From Lunatimonas salinarum (GTDB lineage Bacteria; Bacteroidota; Bacteroidia; Cytophagales; Cyclobacteriaceae), in the NCBI RefSeq assembly GCF_017811155.1, contig NZ_JACVCV010000005.1:124001-188000 (forward strand): a stretch of DNA of 64,000 nucleotides. Reading direction: 5' to 3'. A model generated the notes under the pieces. It saw only the letters and a list, made by a program, of their open reading frames with translations, was not told the origin of the DNA and did no database searches. Shown here one piece after another: positions 63,884 to 64,000 of this stretch; within the stretch, counting starts at the first letter, position 1, and each line of letters begins with the position of its first letter. The position numbers and the translations under genes are program-made.

Positions 63884-64000
63884 CTAAGCCAGTCTTGCCA
63901 ATACGGTATCTCCGCTTTCTACCTCAATTGCAAGCTCTTTGAGGGACTTTTTGGTAAGCATTTCCTCCAATTGGGTGCGAATCTTTAGAATATCAAAATG
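63884..64000 (-). CDS. C-terminal end of an unidentified gene
   Basis: The minus strand from 64000 to the TAG at 63884-63886 is open for 38 codons, ending ESGDTVLARLA. The segment is charged and probably helical (KIRTQLEEMLTKKSLKELA). It is too short to assign. The stop faces that of the antiporter gene 24 bases away, with no terminator in between. Confidence 0.6.
   Translation of the reverse strand, partial: HFDILKIRTQLEEMLTKKSLKELAIEVESGDTVLARLA

Overview
The window is a stretch of chromosome from a member of the Bacteroidota, most likely class Cytophagia (Cyclobacteriaceae-like). The evidence is the type IX secretion system (T9SS) genes sprA, porU and porV, a PorP/SprF protein and a T9SS type B sorting domain, together with DUF4292 and DUF4837 lipoproteins, a LytS/LytTR pair, A-rich ribosome binding regions and several promoters of the Bacteroidota form TTTG-N19-TAnnTTTG. 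The genus is inferred from gene content only. There is no rRNA, tRNA, insertion sequence, prophage or CRISPR array.

1-6,200: the start of a TonB-dependent outer-membrane receptor (minus strand) faces a LytS-type kinase and LytTR regulator. The 362-base gap between them holds two perfect 9-bp repeats spaced 12 bp apart, the geometry of LytTR binding sites. Then come a small lipoprotein, ffh (SRP GTPase), and an AT-rich gap containing a possible 43-codon gene with its own terminator, followed by a DUF6508-like gene.

6,200-19,800: a secreted adhesin of about 1,460 residues with a T9SS type B C-terminal domain overlaps a PorP/SprF gene. A surface-polysaccharide group follows: YfhO-type membrane protein, methyltransferase, glycosyltransferase and flippase on the plus strand, converging on an aminotransferase and a second glycosyltransferase on the minus strand.

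19,800-44,300: isocitrate dehydrogenase and enoyl-CoA hydratase diverge. Then follow a flippase, dut, a TPR protein, DUF4292 and an EnvC-like protein; then tatA, gatA, a lytic transglycosylase, DUF4837, malic enzyme, ruvA, the T9SS translocon gene sprA (7.2 kb), gcvH, a VanZ-like gene and tonB.

44,300-64,000: a minus-strand operon encodes an FAD oxidoreductase, a mosaic outer-membrane protein and YicC. The plus-strand run metallo-hydrolase, pssA, porU, porV, M16-like protein follows. The rest is mainly housekeeping and transport: a family 2 glycosyltransferase, YigZ, a 3'-5' exonuclease, NhaC, a DUF962 protein and a CPA2 antiporter, ending in the last 38 codons of an unidentified gene.

The unifying theme is the cell envelope. 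SprA would form the T9SS pore, PorV would shuttle cargo, PorU would cleave and attach it, and the adhesin with its PorP/SprF partner is a likely client. The polysaccharide genes could build surface glycans. No wholly new system is obvious. The best leads for novelty are the repeat pair at 764-793, the small gene with terminator at 5226-5389, the mosaic barrel protein at 45369-48881 and the M16 protein lacking its zinc motif.
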